Part shown: piece by piece, positions 17,227-25,762 of the stretch
Position numbering within the stretch: the stretch's first letter is position 1
Layout of the letters: every line of letters begins with the position of its first letter
Source: Streptomyces sp. NBC_00091
GTDB taxonomy: Bacteria > Actinomycetota > Actinomycetes > Streptomycetales > Streptomycetaceae
Assembly: GCF_026343185.1 (NCBI RefSeq)
Contig: NZ_JAPEMA010000002.1
Coordinates: 496,001-560,000 of the forward strand
Direction of reading: 5' to 3'
DNA: 64,000 bases
Program-made: the position numbers and the translations under genes
Notes under the pieces: model-generated
Seen by the model: the letters and a program-made list of their open reading frames with translations, nothing else
The model's database searches: none
Told to the model about the DNA's origin: nothing

Positions 17227-18783
17227 ATGAGCCTTCCACGCCGCCGGGTCCTCGCCGCCGGTACGGCCGCCGCCGTTCTCGCCGCCGCCGGCGGGAGCGC
17301 GCGGGCGGACGGGGCGCGGGGGCACGCGCGGCCGGCCGCGGGCCCCGACTTCGGGGCGCTCTCCCGCGCGATGGACGGGCGGGTGGTCCTTCCGGGGGAC
17401 GCGGACTACGCCGAGGCCCGCCAGCTCTTCCAGCCCCGCTACGACACCGTCGCGCCCGGGGCCGTGGCCTACCCCGCGCACGCCGGGGACGTGGCCGTCT
17501 GCCTGGACTTCGCCCGCCGCAGCGCCGCGCCGGTGGTGCCGCGCGGCGGCGGCCACAGCTACGCGGGGTGGTCCACGGTCGCCGCCGGGCTGGTGGTGGA
17601 CACCGGGGCGATGGCCGCGGTGACGGTCGAAGGGGACGAGGTACGGGTGGGGGCCGGGGCCCGGCTCGCCGATGTGCACGCGGTGCTCGCCGCGCGCGGC
17701 CTGGGCGTCCCCGCCGGGCTGTGCCCCTCCGTCGGCATCGCCGGGCTCACCCTCGGCGGCGGGCTGGGGCTGGCCTCCCGGGCCTACGGGACCACCTGCG
17801 ACCGGCTCTCGGGCGCCCGCGTGGTGACCCCGGACGGGGTGGTCCGCGAGGCCGGCCCCGGCCGGGACCCCGACCTGTACTGGGCGCTGCGCGGGGGTGG
17901 GGGCGGCAACTTCGGGGTGGTCACCGAGTTCCGGCTGCGCACCCATCCGGTCGGCGACGCCGCCTTCGCCGAACTGCACTGGCCCGGCGCGGACTCCGCG
18001 GCGGTGCTGCGCGGCTGGCAGCGCTGGCTGGGCGGGCTGCCGGACCCGTTCTGGAGCCAGGTGGAGTTCACCGTGGAGGCGGGCGACGGAGCCGCCGCGG
18101 CCGTCCCCGCCGTCCGGGTGGTGTGCCTCGACGGGCGCGCGGAGCTGGAGCGGGAGCTGACCCGGCTGGCCGGCCTGGTGGGCCGGGACCCGCAGGACAG
18201 CTGGATCACCGTACGGAGCTACGGGGACACCCTGCGGGCCATGGCGGGCTGCGCCGACCGCGGCCCCGCCCAGTGCAGGCTGCCGGGCCGGCTGCCCGGC
18301 CGGGATCCGCAGGGGCGCCTCGGCCGTGACTCGTACGCGACCCGCTCCGACTTCTGGGGCGGGGCCGGGCTGCCGGAGGCGGCGGTGGCGGCGGTGCTGG
18401 ACGCCGTCCGCCGCTACGGGCGGCAGGTGCCGGGCGGCGGGCTCGGCGTGGTCCAGTTCGACGGGGTGTGCGGAGGGGCCGTGAACCGGGTGCCCGCCGG
18501 CGGCACCGCCTTCGTGCACCGGGACAGCGCCTTCCTGGCCCAGTACCTCGTCTACTGGCCCGGGTCCGCGACGGCCGCGGAGGTGGCCCGGCACCACGAA
18601 TGGCTCGACGGGCTCTGGCGCGGCCTGCGCCCGTGGGCGGGCGGCCGCGCCTACCAGAACTACGCCGATCCGAAGCTCGCCGGCTGGCGCGAGGCCTACT
18701 ACGGGTCCAACCTCCCCCGCCTGGAGGAGATCAGGCGCGCCTACGACCCGGACCGGCTGTTCCGTTTCCCCCAGGCCGTCTAG
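17227..18783 (+). CDS. secreted bicovalent FAD-linked oxidoreductase (berberine-bridge type)
   Basis: Predicted 518-residue flavoprotein of the FAD_binding_4/BBE family, which oxidises sugars, alkaloids or polyketide alcohols. The N-terminus LPRRRVLAAGTAAAVLAAAG is a likely twin-arginine signal peptide ending near ARA. The FAD domain shows RGGGHSY with His ~110, the usual 8-alpha-linked residue, and GLCPSVG with Cys ~166, the usual 6-S-cysteinyl residue, so FAD is probably bicovalently attached. The C-terminal BBE segment YQNYADPKLAGWREAYYG closes the fold. It is followed 23 bases later by a secreted protease gene, possibly in the same transcript. The substrate is unknown. Confidence 0.9.
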   Translation: MSLPRRRVLAAGTAAAVLAAAGGSARADGARGHARPAAGPDFGALSRAMDGRVVLPGDADYAEARQLFQPRYDTVAPGAVAYPAHAGDVAVCLDFARRSAAPVVPRGGGHSYAGWSTVAAGLVVDTGAMAAVTVEGDEVRVGAGARLADVHAVLAARGLGVPAGLCPSVGIAGLTLGGGLGLASRAYGTTCDRLSGARVVTPDGVVREAGPGRDPDLYWALRGGGGGNFGVVTEFRLRTHPVGDAAFAELHWPGADSAAVLRGWQRWLGGLPDPFWSQVEFTVEAGDGAAAAVPAVRVVCLDGRAELERELTRLAGLVGRDPQDSWITVRSYGDTLRAMAGCADRGPAQCRLPGRLPGRDPQGRLGRDSYATRSDFWGGAGLPEAAVAAVLDAVRRYGRQVPGGGLGVVQFDGVCGGAVNRVPAGGTAFVHRDSAFLAQYLVYWPGSATAAEVARHHEWLDGLWRGLRPWAGGRAYQNYADPKLAGWREAYYGSNLPRLEEIRRAYDPDRLFRFPQAV

Positions 18784-18806
18784 GACGGTCACGACAGGAG
18801 CGAGAC

Positions 18807-20021
18807 ATGCGACGTTTGTTGACGGTGGTGACGGCCGCGGCGGCTGCGGCCGCCGCCCTGATGCTGCCGGACGGGCCGCTGCCCGTGGCGAAGACCGAGC
18901 GGGCCGAGGCGGCCTCCGAGCACTGGTCCGCGCGGGAGGCCGCGGCCTTCTGGACGGAGGCCCGGATGGCCTCCGCCCTGCCCGTCCCCGAACCCGATCC
19001 CGATCCTCCGGCTGCCGCTTCCCCGGCCCCGGACCCGTCCCCGGCGTCGACCCCGTCCCCGTCTCCGTCTCCGGTCGGCGAACCGGCCGTGCCGGCCTCC
19101 CCCGAAGCCACTGAAGCCCCCGTCTCCCCCGAAGCCCCCGACCCCGCGGCCGCCACACCGACGCTGCCCGCGCCCCCACCGGCGCCGTCGGCCGAGCCGG
19201 CCGCCCCGGTCCCCGCGCCAGCCGTGACACCGGCCCTCCCCACGCCGGCGCCCCCCGCGAAGCCCGCCAGGCCGGCCACCGCGTTCGTGCCCGCCGCGAC
19301 CGGGGTCGGGCAGGACTTCGGCGGGATCCCGGTCGTAGGCCGGATGTTCGTCATGCAGGGCAACGGCGCCTACTTCTGCACCGCCAGCGTGGTCTCCTCC
19401 CCCGGCCGCGACATGGTGCTCAGCGCGGCGCACTGCCTGCTCGGCACGGACACCCGCCAGGTGGCCTTCGTACCGCAGTACACCCGCGCGAAACCGCGGC
19501 CGTACGGGCTGTTCCCGGTGCTGCGCGACGCCGCGGGACGCTCGAAGGTGTGGATCGCCCCCCGCTACCGGAGCGAGGGGCCGGACCGGGCGGCCACCCT
19601 CGACGTGGCCTTCGCCCAGGTCGGGCCGGGCGCCGACGGCCTCCCGGTGGAGGACGTGGTCGGCGGGAACCGGCTCGTCACCGGGGCCACGTTCACCCAC
19701 GCCAAGGTCACCCTGATCGGCCATCCCGCGGCGGCTGCGCGCCCGCGCGTGTGCGTCAACCGGACGACCAAGTTCACCAGCACCGACCCGGGGAGCCCCG
19801 GCTCGTTCCTGCGGATCGACTGCACGGGCTATCCGGGCGGGACCAGCGGCGGCCCCTTCCTCGCGCGCTACGACGCGACCACGCAGACCGGGGACGTGGT
19901 CGGGGTGATCGGCGGCTGGAAGACCGGCGGGCCCACCGCCGACACCTCGTACAGCTCCTACTTCGGGGCGGAGATCAGGAAGCTGTACCAGACGGCGGTC
20001 GCTGCGGCCCTGGTGCGGTGA
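18807..20021 (+). CDS. secreted trypsin-like serine protease with Pro-rich stalk
   Basis: Predicted 404-residue exported serine endopeptidase (family S1). A signal sequence occupies residues ~1-32. About 100 residues rich in Pro, Ala, Ser and Glu follow (~55-155), forming a flexible stalk or wall-spanning region. The catalytic domain (~165-404) has His 209 in SAAHC, Asp 266 in LDVAF and Ser 347 in GGTSGGPF, so the triad is intact. Paired Cys near the His and in the C-terminal half probably form disulphides. ATG 18807 has AGGAG upstream. The 3' end overlaps the convergent small gene by 47 bases. Confidence 0.88.
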   Translation: MRRLLTVVTAAAAAAAALMLPDGPLPVAKTERAEAASEHWSAREAAAFWTEARMASALPVPEPDPDPPAAASPAPDPSPASTPSPSPSPVGEPAVPASPEATEAPVSPEAPDPAAATPTLPAPPPAPSAEPAAPVPAPAVTPALPTPAPPAKPARPATAFVPAATGVGQDFGGIPVVGRMFVMQGNGAYFCTASVVSSPGRDMVLSAAHCLLGTDTRQVAFVPQYTRAKPRPYGLFPVLRDAAGRSKVWIAPRYRSEGPDRAATLDVAFAQVGPGADGLPVEDVVGGNRLVTGATFTHAKVTLIGHPAAAARPRVCVNRTTKFTSTDPGSPGSFLRIDCTGYPGGTSGGPFLARYDATTQTGDVVGVIGGWKTGGPTADTSYSSYFGAEIRKLYQTAVAAALVR

Positions 20022-20370
20022 GGACCCGCACCCAGCGGGTCCGGCGCGGGTTGCCGACCGTACGGGGGGTCACCGGGACCCCGTCGGCGGTCAGCGGGTC
20101 GGCCGGGGCGAGCTCGAGCTGACGGCGCAGGTCCGCGAGGGCCGCGTGCACCGGCGCGAGGATCACCTCGGCGCGCGGGTGGATGTACGCGAGGGCGTGC
20201 GCGGTGGTCTCGATGACCTCGGCGGCGTCCTCGGCGGCGGTCCGGCTCCACCCGCCCGGCCTCCCGCCGCTCCAGGGCGCGACGGCGTCGTAGAGGTGGC
20301 AGGCGGCATCGGCCGCGGCGTCGGCCCGTTCACCGACGCCCGGCGCCGCGATGGTCGGCAGCAGCTCCAT
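19975..20370 (-). CDS. hypothetical 131-residue protein
   Basis: I do not recognise this family. The 131-residue product is rich in Ala and has helical segments (ADAAADAACHLYDAVAPW and AAEVIETTAHALAYIHPRAEV) and a basic C-terminus. The coding pattern and alignment-like regularity favour a real gene, but its end overlaps the protease gene by 47 bases on the other strand. ATG 20370 has only a weak ribosome site. A small hairpin (CCCGCTC-AAC-GAGCGGG, 20372-20388) immediately precedes the start and could hinder ribosome access. A MITE-like repeat begins 33 bases upstream. Confidence 0.6.
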   Translation of the reverse strand: MELLPTIAAPGVGERADAAADAACHLYDAVAPWSGGRPGGWSRTAAEDAAEVIETTAHALAYIHPRAEVILAPVHAALADLRRQLELAPADPLTADGVPVTPRTVGNPRRTRWVRVLTAPGPQRPPSGTAS

Positions 20371-20402
20371 GCCCGCTCAACGAGCGGGACCCGCCGGGGG
20401 AA

Positions 20403-20596
20403 CTAGGCCCTGTCGTCAAAGTAGCGCCGGTAAGGCCCGCGGCGTCCGGTGCCGTGCATCGCAAGGCGGGGGAGCTCCCGAGTACTGGACGTACTTGGGT
20501 GCTCCGACAACGCGGCGAGGTGCGGTGCCGGACGTCGCGGGCCTGGGGGCACCTCCCAGCGGTAGCTGGGGGAGGGACTTTGACGGCAGGGCCTAG
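20403..20596. repeat. MITE-like palindromic repeat, copy 2
   Basis: A 194-base element bounded by CTAG. Terminal inverted repeats at 20403-20422 and 20577-20596 match at 19 of 20 positions (CTAGGCCCTGTCGTCAAAGT as the left end). The interior shares its core with copy 1 (GTGCATCGCAAGGCGG, AGTACTGGACGTACTT, GCTCCGACAACGC), while the terminal repeats differ in sequence from those of copy 1. It also contains a second small hairpin near 20551-20575. Its right-hand TA lies inside the stop codon of the adjacent HXXEE gene. Confidence 0.75.
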
Positions 20597-21135
20597 GGGC
20601 GCCGGCGGATCCGGCGGGCCACGGCGTGCGACCCGGCGGTGGCCGCGGCGGCCAGGCCGAGCCCGGCCGCCAGGTCGCGGGCCCGGGCCGGGCGCAGCAC
20701 CCCGGCGCGGCGCAGCCGGCCGCGGGCCCACAGGGTGAAGGGGACGACCACCAGCGGGGAGGTCACCACGCCCGGGGTGTAGCCGCGGGTGGCGGCGGCC
20801 TGGGCTAGGTGTACCAGGCCGTGCAGCCCGAAGCCGTCCAGGGCGCTCTGGTAGAAGGCGGAGCGCCCGCCGGTGCGGTAGCCCTCGGCAGCGGCGGCCG
20901 TCACGACGGCGCCCATGACGGCGACGGCGGTGGCGAACTCGCGGCCGTCGACGTCGGTGACGCTCCGCCACATCCGGTCCGGTATCCGGGGATGGCGGGC
21001 GCGCAGGACGGGGACGCGGGTGCGGGACCAGCGGGCCATCGTGGCGACCTCCTCGAGGTCGTGCACGGTCCAGGCGGCCAGCAGGCCGAAGGTGGTGAGG
21101 GCGAGGGTGGATTTCCCGGTGGTGTTCACGGGCAC
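20593..21135 (-). CDS. HXXEE-domain membrane protein
   Basis: Predicted ~180-residue membrane protein with about five hydrophobic segments. The name-giving motif is visible as VHDLEEV near the N-terminus, and a second conserved His region is GLHGLVHLAQA. The function of HXXEE proteins is not established; the acidic/His residues suggest metal or proton handling. GTG 21135 or GTG 21129 is the likely start; the frame is open to 21225 but that would overlap the divergent kinase start. The stop codon TAG is formed by the CTAG end of the adjoining MITE-like repeat, so the native C-terminus may have been longer. Confidence 0.72.
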   Translation of the reverse strand: MPVNTTGKSTLALTTFGLLAAWTVHDLEEVATMARWSRTRVPVLRARHPRIPDRMWRSVTDVDGREFATAVAVMGAVVTAAAAEGYRTGGRSAFYQSALDGFGLHGLVHLAQAAATRGYTPGVVTSPLVVVPFTLWARGRLRRAGVLRPARARDLAAGLGLAAAATAGSHAVARRIRRRP

Positions 21136-21205
21136 GAGTCTGCCGCCGGGGAGCCGGGTACGGAAAGGCAGTTCCGGGGGCCGCGGCACATAGGCTGGTC
21201 GGATC

Positions 21206-22585
21206 ATGAGCCTCAGAGTGCGCAAGCCGGCCAGTGCGCGGAAGACCGGTGCGAAGGGCGGGAAGGCCGGGGCGGCCGGCGGGACCCGCGAGACCCGTAC
21301 GCCCGGTGCGTTCGCCCAGCTCGCCGTGGCGCTGCGGACGCCCGCCCGGGCGGGCGAGCCGCTGTTCGCGCGGGCGCCCCGGCGGTGGCAGCGGATGCTG
21401 CCCTACTTCGTCGTCGCCGTCTTCGTGGTGACGCTGGTCCCGGTGACGATCGCGGTGCTGGCCAACGACTACGCGCTGGGCGGCGGCTGGGCGGGCGCCC
21501 TGGGCGTGGCGCAGACCGTACCGCTGCTGCTGGCGGTGACCCGGCCGCTGACGGCCTGGGGCATCGTGCTGCTCGCGGACCTCCTCGGGGCGGTGCTGCT
21601 GACCGGCGCCGACCGGGTGGCCGGGCACACTTGGCCGTGGCCGCCGATGGTGGTGGTCGGGTACCTGGTGCTGATGGCCTGCCTGGGGCTGCGCGAGTCC
21701 GTCCGGACCCTGGTGCAGGTGTGGCTGGCGACCGGCGCGGCGGGGGTGGTCCTCGGCTTCTACCAGCCCGCCGGGGTGACGAACACCGCGGCCCTGCTGT
21801 TCGTGCTGAGCGGGTCGGTGCTGGCGGTGACCGGCGCGCTGCGCGGGCTGGGGGACGCGCGGCAGCGGATCGCGGAGCAGGAGAGCATCAGTGAGGCGGA
21901 GCGGGCGAGGCGCACGCTGCTGGAGGAACGGGCCCGGATCGCGCGGGAGTTGCACGATGTGGTGGCCCACCACATGTCGGTGATCACGGTGCAGGCCGAC
22001 TCGGCGCCCTACCGGCTGCCCGGCATGGCGGAGCCGGTGCGGGAGGAGTTCGCGGCGATCGCGGCCAGTGCGCGCGAGTCGCTGGGCGAGATGCGCCGGC
22101 TGCTGACGGTGCTGCGCGGCGACGGCACGAACGGGGCGGGCGGCGCGGACGGGGAGCGGGCCCCGCAGCCGGGCATCGCGCGGATCCAGCAGCTGGTGGA
22201 GGCGACCGTACGGGCCGGGCAGCCGGTGGAGTTGTCCCTGGCGGCCGGGGTGGCCGAGGAGGTGCCCCCGGCCGTGGACCTGTCGGCGTACCGGATCGTG
22301 CAGGAGGCCCTCGCGAACGTGGTGCGGCACGCCCCGGGAGCGCGGACGCGGGTCTCGGTGACCCGCTCCCCCGAGGGCGGCGAGGTCCTCGTGCTGGTGG
22401 TCAACGGCCCGGCCCGGGACGCGGTGGTGGAACTGGAGGGTACGGGCACCGGGCACGGCCTGGTGGGGATGCGCGAGCGCGTACGGTTGACGGGCGGGAC
22501 CCTGGACACGGGCCCGCTGCCCGAGGGCGGCTTCCGGGTCGCCGCCCGGCTTCCTCTCGACTCCCGGATCGGGGAATCCAGTTGA
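21206..22585 (+). CDS. NarL-type sensor histidine kinase
   Basis: Predicted 459-residue membrane sensor. The N-terminal ~60 residues are cytoplasmic and basic. Several membrane helices (~65-215) follow, then a short coiled coil and the HisKA_3 box IARELHDVVAHH with phospho-His 250. The HATPase_c domain (~330-450) has AYRIVQEALANVVRHA (N box) and GTGHGLVGMRERV (G box). The stop overlaps the TTG start of the response regulator by four bases (TTGA), so the pair is translationally coupled. It resembles DesK/LiaS-type kinases. The signal is unknown, but the exported hydrolase operon downstream suggests an envelope cue. Confidence 0.92.
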   Translation: MSLRVRKPASARKTGAKGGKAGAAGGTRETRTPGAFAQLAVALRTPARAGEPLFARAPRRWQRMLPYFVVAVFVVTLVPVTIAVLANDYALGGGWAGALGVAQTVPLLLAVTRPLTAWGIVLLADLLGAVLLTGADRVAGHTWPWPPMVVVGYLVLMACLGLRESVRTLVQVWLATGAAGVVLGFYQPAGVTNTAALLFVLSGSVLAVTGALRGLGDARQRIAEQESISEAERARRTLLEERARIARELHDVVAHHMSVITVQADSAPYRLPGMAEPVREEFAAIAASARESLGEMRRLLTVLRGDGTNGAGGADGERAPQPGIARIQQLVEATVRAGQPVELSLAAGVAEEVPPAVDLSAYRIVQEALANVVRHAPGARTRVSVTRSPEGGEVLVLVVNGPARDAVVELEGTGTGHGLVGMRERVRLTGGTLDTGPLPEGGFRVAARLPLDSRIGESS

Positions 22586-23262
22586 CCATCCGCGTGATCA
22601 TCGTCGACGACCAGGCCATGGTGCGGGCGGGGTTCGCCGCGCTGCTGTCGGCGCAGGCCGACATCGACGTGGTGGGCGAGGCCCCCGACGGCCGGCAGGG
22701 CGTGCGGGTCTCGCGCACCGTGCACCCCGACGTGGTGCTGATGGACGTACGGATGCCCGAGCTGGACGGGCTCTCGGCGGCCCGCGAGCTGCTGGACCCG
22801 CCGCCGGGGGTGACGCACCGGCCGAAGGTGCTGATGCTGACCACCTTCGACATCGACGACTACGTGTACGAGGCGCTGCGCGCGGGCGCCTCCGGGTTCC
22901 TGCTGAAGGACGCCCCGCCGGCCGACCTGATCGCGGCGGTCCGGGTGGTCGCCTCGGGCGAGGCGCTGCTGGCGCCGTCGGTGACCCGCCGGCTGATCGC
23001 GGACTTCGTGCGGCAGCGGCCGGCGCCGCGCAAGGATCCGGCGCTGCGGCTGAACGGTCTGACCCCGCGCGAGACGGAGGTGCTGGAGCTGATCGCGCGG
23101 GGCCTGTCGAACCAGGAGATCGCCGCCCACCTGGTACTGGCGGAGCAGACGGTCAAGACGCACATCGGCCGGGTGCTGGGCAAGCTGGACCTCCGCGACC
23201 GGGCGCAGGCGGTGATCTTCGCGTACGAGGCGGGCCTGGTCCGCCCGGGCGACTCCGCGTAG
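22582..23262 (+). CDS. NarL/LuxR-type response regulator
   Basis: Partner response regulator of 226 residues. The receiver domain begins IRVIIVDDQAMVRAGF and has phospho-acceptor Asp 55 in VVLMDVRMPE and the conserved Lys in FLLKDAPP. The C-terminal LuxR helix-turn-helix (~150-215) has LTPRETEVLELIARGLSNQEIA. The start TTG 22582 overlaps the kinase stop. It probably activates transcription after dimerisation on phosphorylation. A likely target is the operon starting 150 bases downstream, though no clear dyad operator was seen there. Confidence 0.93.
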   Translation: MTIRVIIVDDQAMVRAGFAALLSAQADIDVVGEAPDGRQGVRVSRTVHPDVVLMDVRMPELDGLSAARELLDPPPGVTHRPKVLMLTTFDIDDYVYEALRAGASGFLLKDAPPADLIAAVRVVASGEALLAPSVTRRLIADFVRQRPAPRKDPALRLNGLTPRETEVLELIARGLSNQEIAAHLVLAEQTVKTHIGRVLGKLDLRDRAQAVIFAYEAGLVRPGDSA

Positions 23263-23411
23263 GGCCCCTCCCCCTTTCTCCTCCACCCCCTACCGGGGTA
23301 TGACATCCGGCTTGGCTCCCCGGTCCGACGCGCCGTCCGGTACCTCCTTCCTACCTTCCTCCTCGTCACGGGGCCCGCCACCAGGGTCGTCACGAGGAGA
23401 GGGGAAGAGGC

Positions 23412-24455
23412 ATGCGCCGCTTCGGCAGGACGATCGTCACGGCCGCGCTGGCGGTGACCGTCGTCGCGGGGACCGCGGGATGGGCCTCGGGCAACAGTGA
23501 GGCGGCGGTCACCGGCCCGCCGCCGGGGGCCGCCGCCTGGCGGGCCGGCTCGGTGGCCGGCCGGGCGCTGCCCGACCCCGAGGGCGCCTCCCCGTACGAG
23601 GTGGCCCGCTTCTTCGCCGGGCTGGACGGGCCGGAGCGGCGGGAGCTGCTGCGGGCCCACCCGCTCGTGGTCGGCAATCTGGAGGGGGCGCCGCTCCCCC
23701 TGCGGTACGAGGCCAACCGGATGGCCGTCCTCGCCACCGGTGAGGCCCGCTACGCCTCCCTGGCCGGTCCGGGCCGGCAGATCCTGGCCTTCGACCCGCG
23801 CGGGCGGGGCCAGGTCGCCGAGGTGTTCGGGGACCTGGAGCGGGCGGCGCACGTCTCGGTGATCGTGCCGGGGTCGGACAACGACGCCTCCACGTACGAC
23901 GCCCCGCGCAGGCCGGACACCGGCCCGGCGGGGATGGCCCGCGCGCTGCGGGCGGCCGCGGGCGGATCGACGGCGGTCGTGGCGTGGACGGGGTACACCA
24001 CCCCGGTGGGGGTGGGCCTGGACGCGGCGGGCGGGCGGCTCGCGGAGGCGGGCGCGGTGCGTCTGGCCCGGTTCACCGCCGGGCTGGACGCGGTCGGCGC
24101 GCCCGACCCGGTGCTGTTCTGCCACAGCTACGGCTCGGTGGTCTGCGGGCTGGCGGCCCGGCACACGGACGCCACCGACGTCGTCGCCCTCGGCTCTCCC
24201 GGGATGCGCGCGGACCGCGCCGCCGGCCTGGGCACCCGCGCCCGCGTCTGGGCGGCGCGCGGGCCCTCCGACTGGATCGCGGACGTGCCGAACGTCGAGT
24301 TCGCGGGCCTCGGGCACGGCGCCGACCCGGCCGCGCCGGGCTTCGGGGCGCGCCGGGTTCCGGCCGCCGACGCACAGGGCCACACCGGCTACTTCGCGGG
24401 CGGCAGCCAGTCCCTGGCGGCTTTCGCCGCGATCGCCAGGGGGGAGGTCCGATGA
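23412..24455 (+). CDS. secreted alpha/beta hydrolase (DUF1023-type)
   Basis: Predicted 347-residue exported hydrolase. A signal peptide covers residues ~1-32 (MRRFGRTIVTAALAVTVVAG). The hydrolase domain matches the actinobacterial DUF1023 group: VSVIVPGSDNDASTY is the characteristic strand, and the nucleophile elbow is LFCHSYGSVVCG with Ser 239. A His late in the protein (AQGHTGYFAGGSQS) probably completes the triad. The start ATG 23412 lies 12 bases after a GGAGAGGGGAAGAGG purine tract. The last codons overlap the acyltransferase start (ATGA). The natural substrate is not known. Confidence 0.85.
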   Translation: MRRFGRTIVTAALAVTVVAGTAGWASGNSEAAVTGPPPGAAAWRAGSVAGRALPDPEGASPYEVARFFAGLDGPERRELLRAHPLVVGNLEGAPLPLRYEANRMAVLATGEARYASLAGPGRQILAFDPRGRGQVAEVFGDLERAAHVSVIVPGSDNDASTYDAPRRPDTGPAGMARALRAAAGGSTAVVAWTGYTTPVGVGLDAAGGRLAEAGAVRLARFTAGLDAVGAPDPVLFCHSYGSVVCGLAARHTDATDVVALGSPGMRADRAAGLGTRARVWAARGPSDWIADVPNVEFAGLGHGADPAAPGFGARRVPAADAQGHTGYFAGGSQSLAAFAAIARGEVR

Positions 24456-25690
24456 GCGCGCTCACGCTGCTGCGGGGCGCGGCGGACCGGATCGACCGGC
24501 AGACCCCCGCCCACCGGGACCGGGCCGTCGACGGACTGCGCGCCCTGGCGCTGCTGGCGGTGCCGACCGGGCACTGGCTGCTCGGCGGGTTCACCCTCGA
24601 CGCGCAGGGCGCTCTGCACAACGCGAGCCCGCTGTCGTCCTTCGGCGCCCTCGCCCCGGCGAGCTGGGTGCTCCAGATGCTCGGGATCTTCTTCCTGGTC
24701 GGCGGCTACGCCTCGGCGCTCTCCTTCCGCCGCCGCACCGGCGGGGCCGGGGCCTGGCTGAAGGGACGGATGGTGCGGCTGGGGCGGCCGGTGCTCGGGG
24801 TGACAGCGGTGTGGGCGCTGGCCGCGCCCGCGCTGTACGCGGCGGGGGTGCCGGAGGCCACCTTGCGGACGGGGGCCACGCTGGTGGTCCAGCCGCTGTG
24901 GTTCGTCGGGGTGTACGCGGTGGTGACGGCGCTGACCCCGTACTGCGTGCGGGCCGCGCACCGGCTCGGCGGGTGGGCGGCGGCGCCGCTGCTCGTCTCG
25001 GTGGCGGTGGTGGACTTCCTGCGGTACGGGCCGTTCGCGGGCTCCGTACCGTCCTGGCTGTCCCTGCTGAACGTCCTGCCGGGCTGGCTGTTCGCGTACC
25101 AGCTGGGCGTGGACTGGGGCGAGCGGCGGATCGGGCGGCGCGGGGCGTGGCTGCTGCTGGCGGGCGGGGCGGCCCTGTTCGCGGCGCTGCTGGTGGCGTT
25201 CGGCTACCCGGCGTCGATGGTCGGCGTCCCCGGTGCGGAGCGGACCAACTCGCATCCGCCGTCGCTGCTGGTGCTGGCGCTGGCCTCGGCGCAGTCGGGT
25301 GCGGCGATCCTGCTGCGGGACCGGCTGGCGGGGCTGCTGGCCCGGCCCGCGCTGTGGGCGCCGGTGGTGGTGGTCAACCTGTCCGCGATGACGATCCTGT
25401 GCTGGCACCAGACCGCGATGCTGGCGGCGGCCGTCCCCGCCTCGTTCGCGGGCGGAGCGGGCGGGTTGGCCGGGGTGGCCGGGCTGACGACGGCGCCCGA
25501 GACCCTGGGCTGGATCGCGGCCAGGCTGGCGTGGATGCCGGTGTTCGCGGTGCTGCTGGTGGGCATCGCCCGGTACGCGCGCCGGTTCGAGGCCGCCCCG
25601 GTGCGCGGTCGCGGGACTCCGGCGGTACGCCGGACCGTGGCGGGCCTGCTGGCGGCGGGGTTCGCGGTGTTCGCCCTGGGCCTGGCCTAG
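24452..25690 (+). CDS. acyltransferase-3 family membrane protein
   Basis: Predicted 412-residue integral membrane O-acyltransferase. The family signature appears at the start (DRAVDGLRALALLAVPTGHWLLGG, with RxxD/H residues on helix 1), followed by about ten helices. Enzymes of this family acetylate sugars, peptidoglycan or antibiotics at the cell surface. It is translationally coupled to the secreted hydrolase through an ATGA overlap; an esterase and an acyltransferase in one operon could add and remove the same surface modification, which is inference. No SGNH domain is fused. Confidence 0.87.
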   Translation: MSALTLLRGAADRIDRQTPAHRDRAVDGLRALALLAVPTGHWLLGGFTLDAQGALHNASPLSSFGALAPASWVLQMLGIFFLVGGYASALSFRRRTGGAGAWLKGRMVRLGRPVLGVTAVWALAAPALYAAGVPEATLRTGATLVVQPLWFVGVYAVVTALTPYCVRAAHRLGGWAAAPLLVSVAVVDFLRYGPFAGSVPSWLSLLNVLPGWLFAYQLGVDWGERRIGRRGAWLLLAGGAALFAALLVAFGYPASMVGVPGAERTNSHPPSLLVLALASAQSGAAILLRDRLAGLLARPALWAPVVVVNLSAMTILCWHQTAMLAAAVPASFAGGAGGLAGVAGLTTAPETLGWIAARLAWMPVFAVLLVGIARYARRFEAAPVRGRGTPAVRRTVAGLLAAGFAVFALGLA

Positions 25691-25702
25691 CGCCAGCAGG
25701 CT

Positions 25703-25740
25703 ACTTGGGTTCCCAAAGTAGCCACTTGGAAAAACCAAGT
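25703..25740. promoter_or_regulatory. paired 17-bp palindromes, candidate HxlR operator A
   Basis: Two 17-bp dyads of the form ACTTGG-N5-CCAAGT lie just upstream of the GNAT/ligase operon. 25703-25719 reads ACTTGGGTTCCCAAAGT with one arm mismatch; 25724-25740 reads ACTTGGAAAAACCAAGT and is perfect. Their centres are 21 bp apart, two helical turns. The same layout recurs at 27970-28007 between the HxlR gene and the aminotransferase gene, which makes the HxlR protein the likely ligand. Confidence 0.75.
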
Positions 25741-25762
25741 GACCCGCCTATGCTGCCTCACC

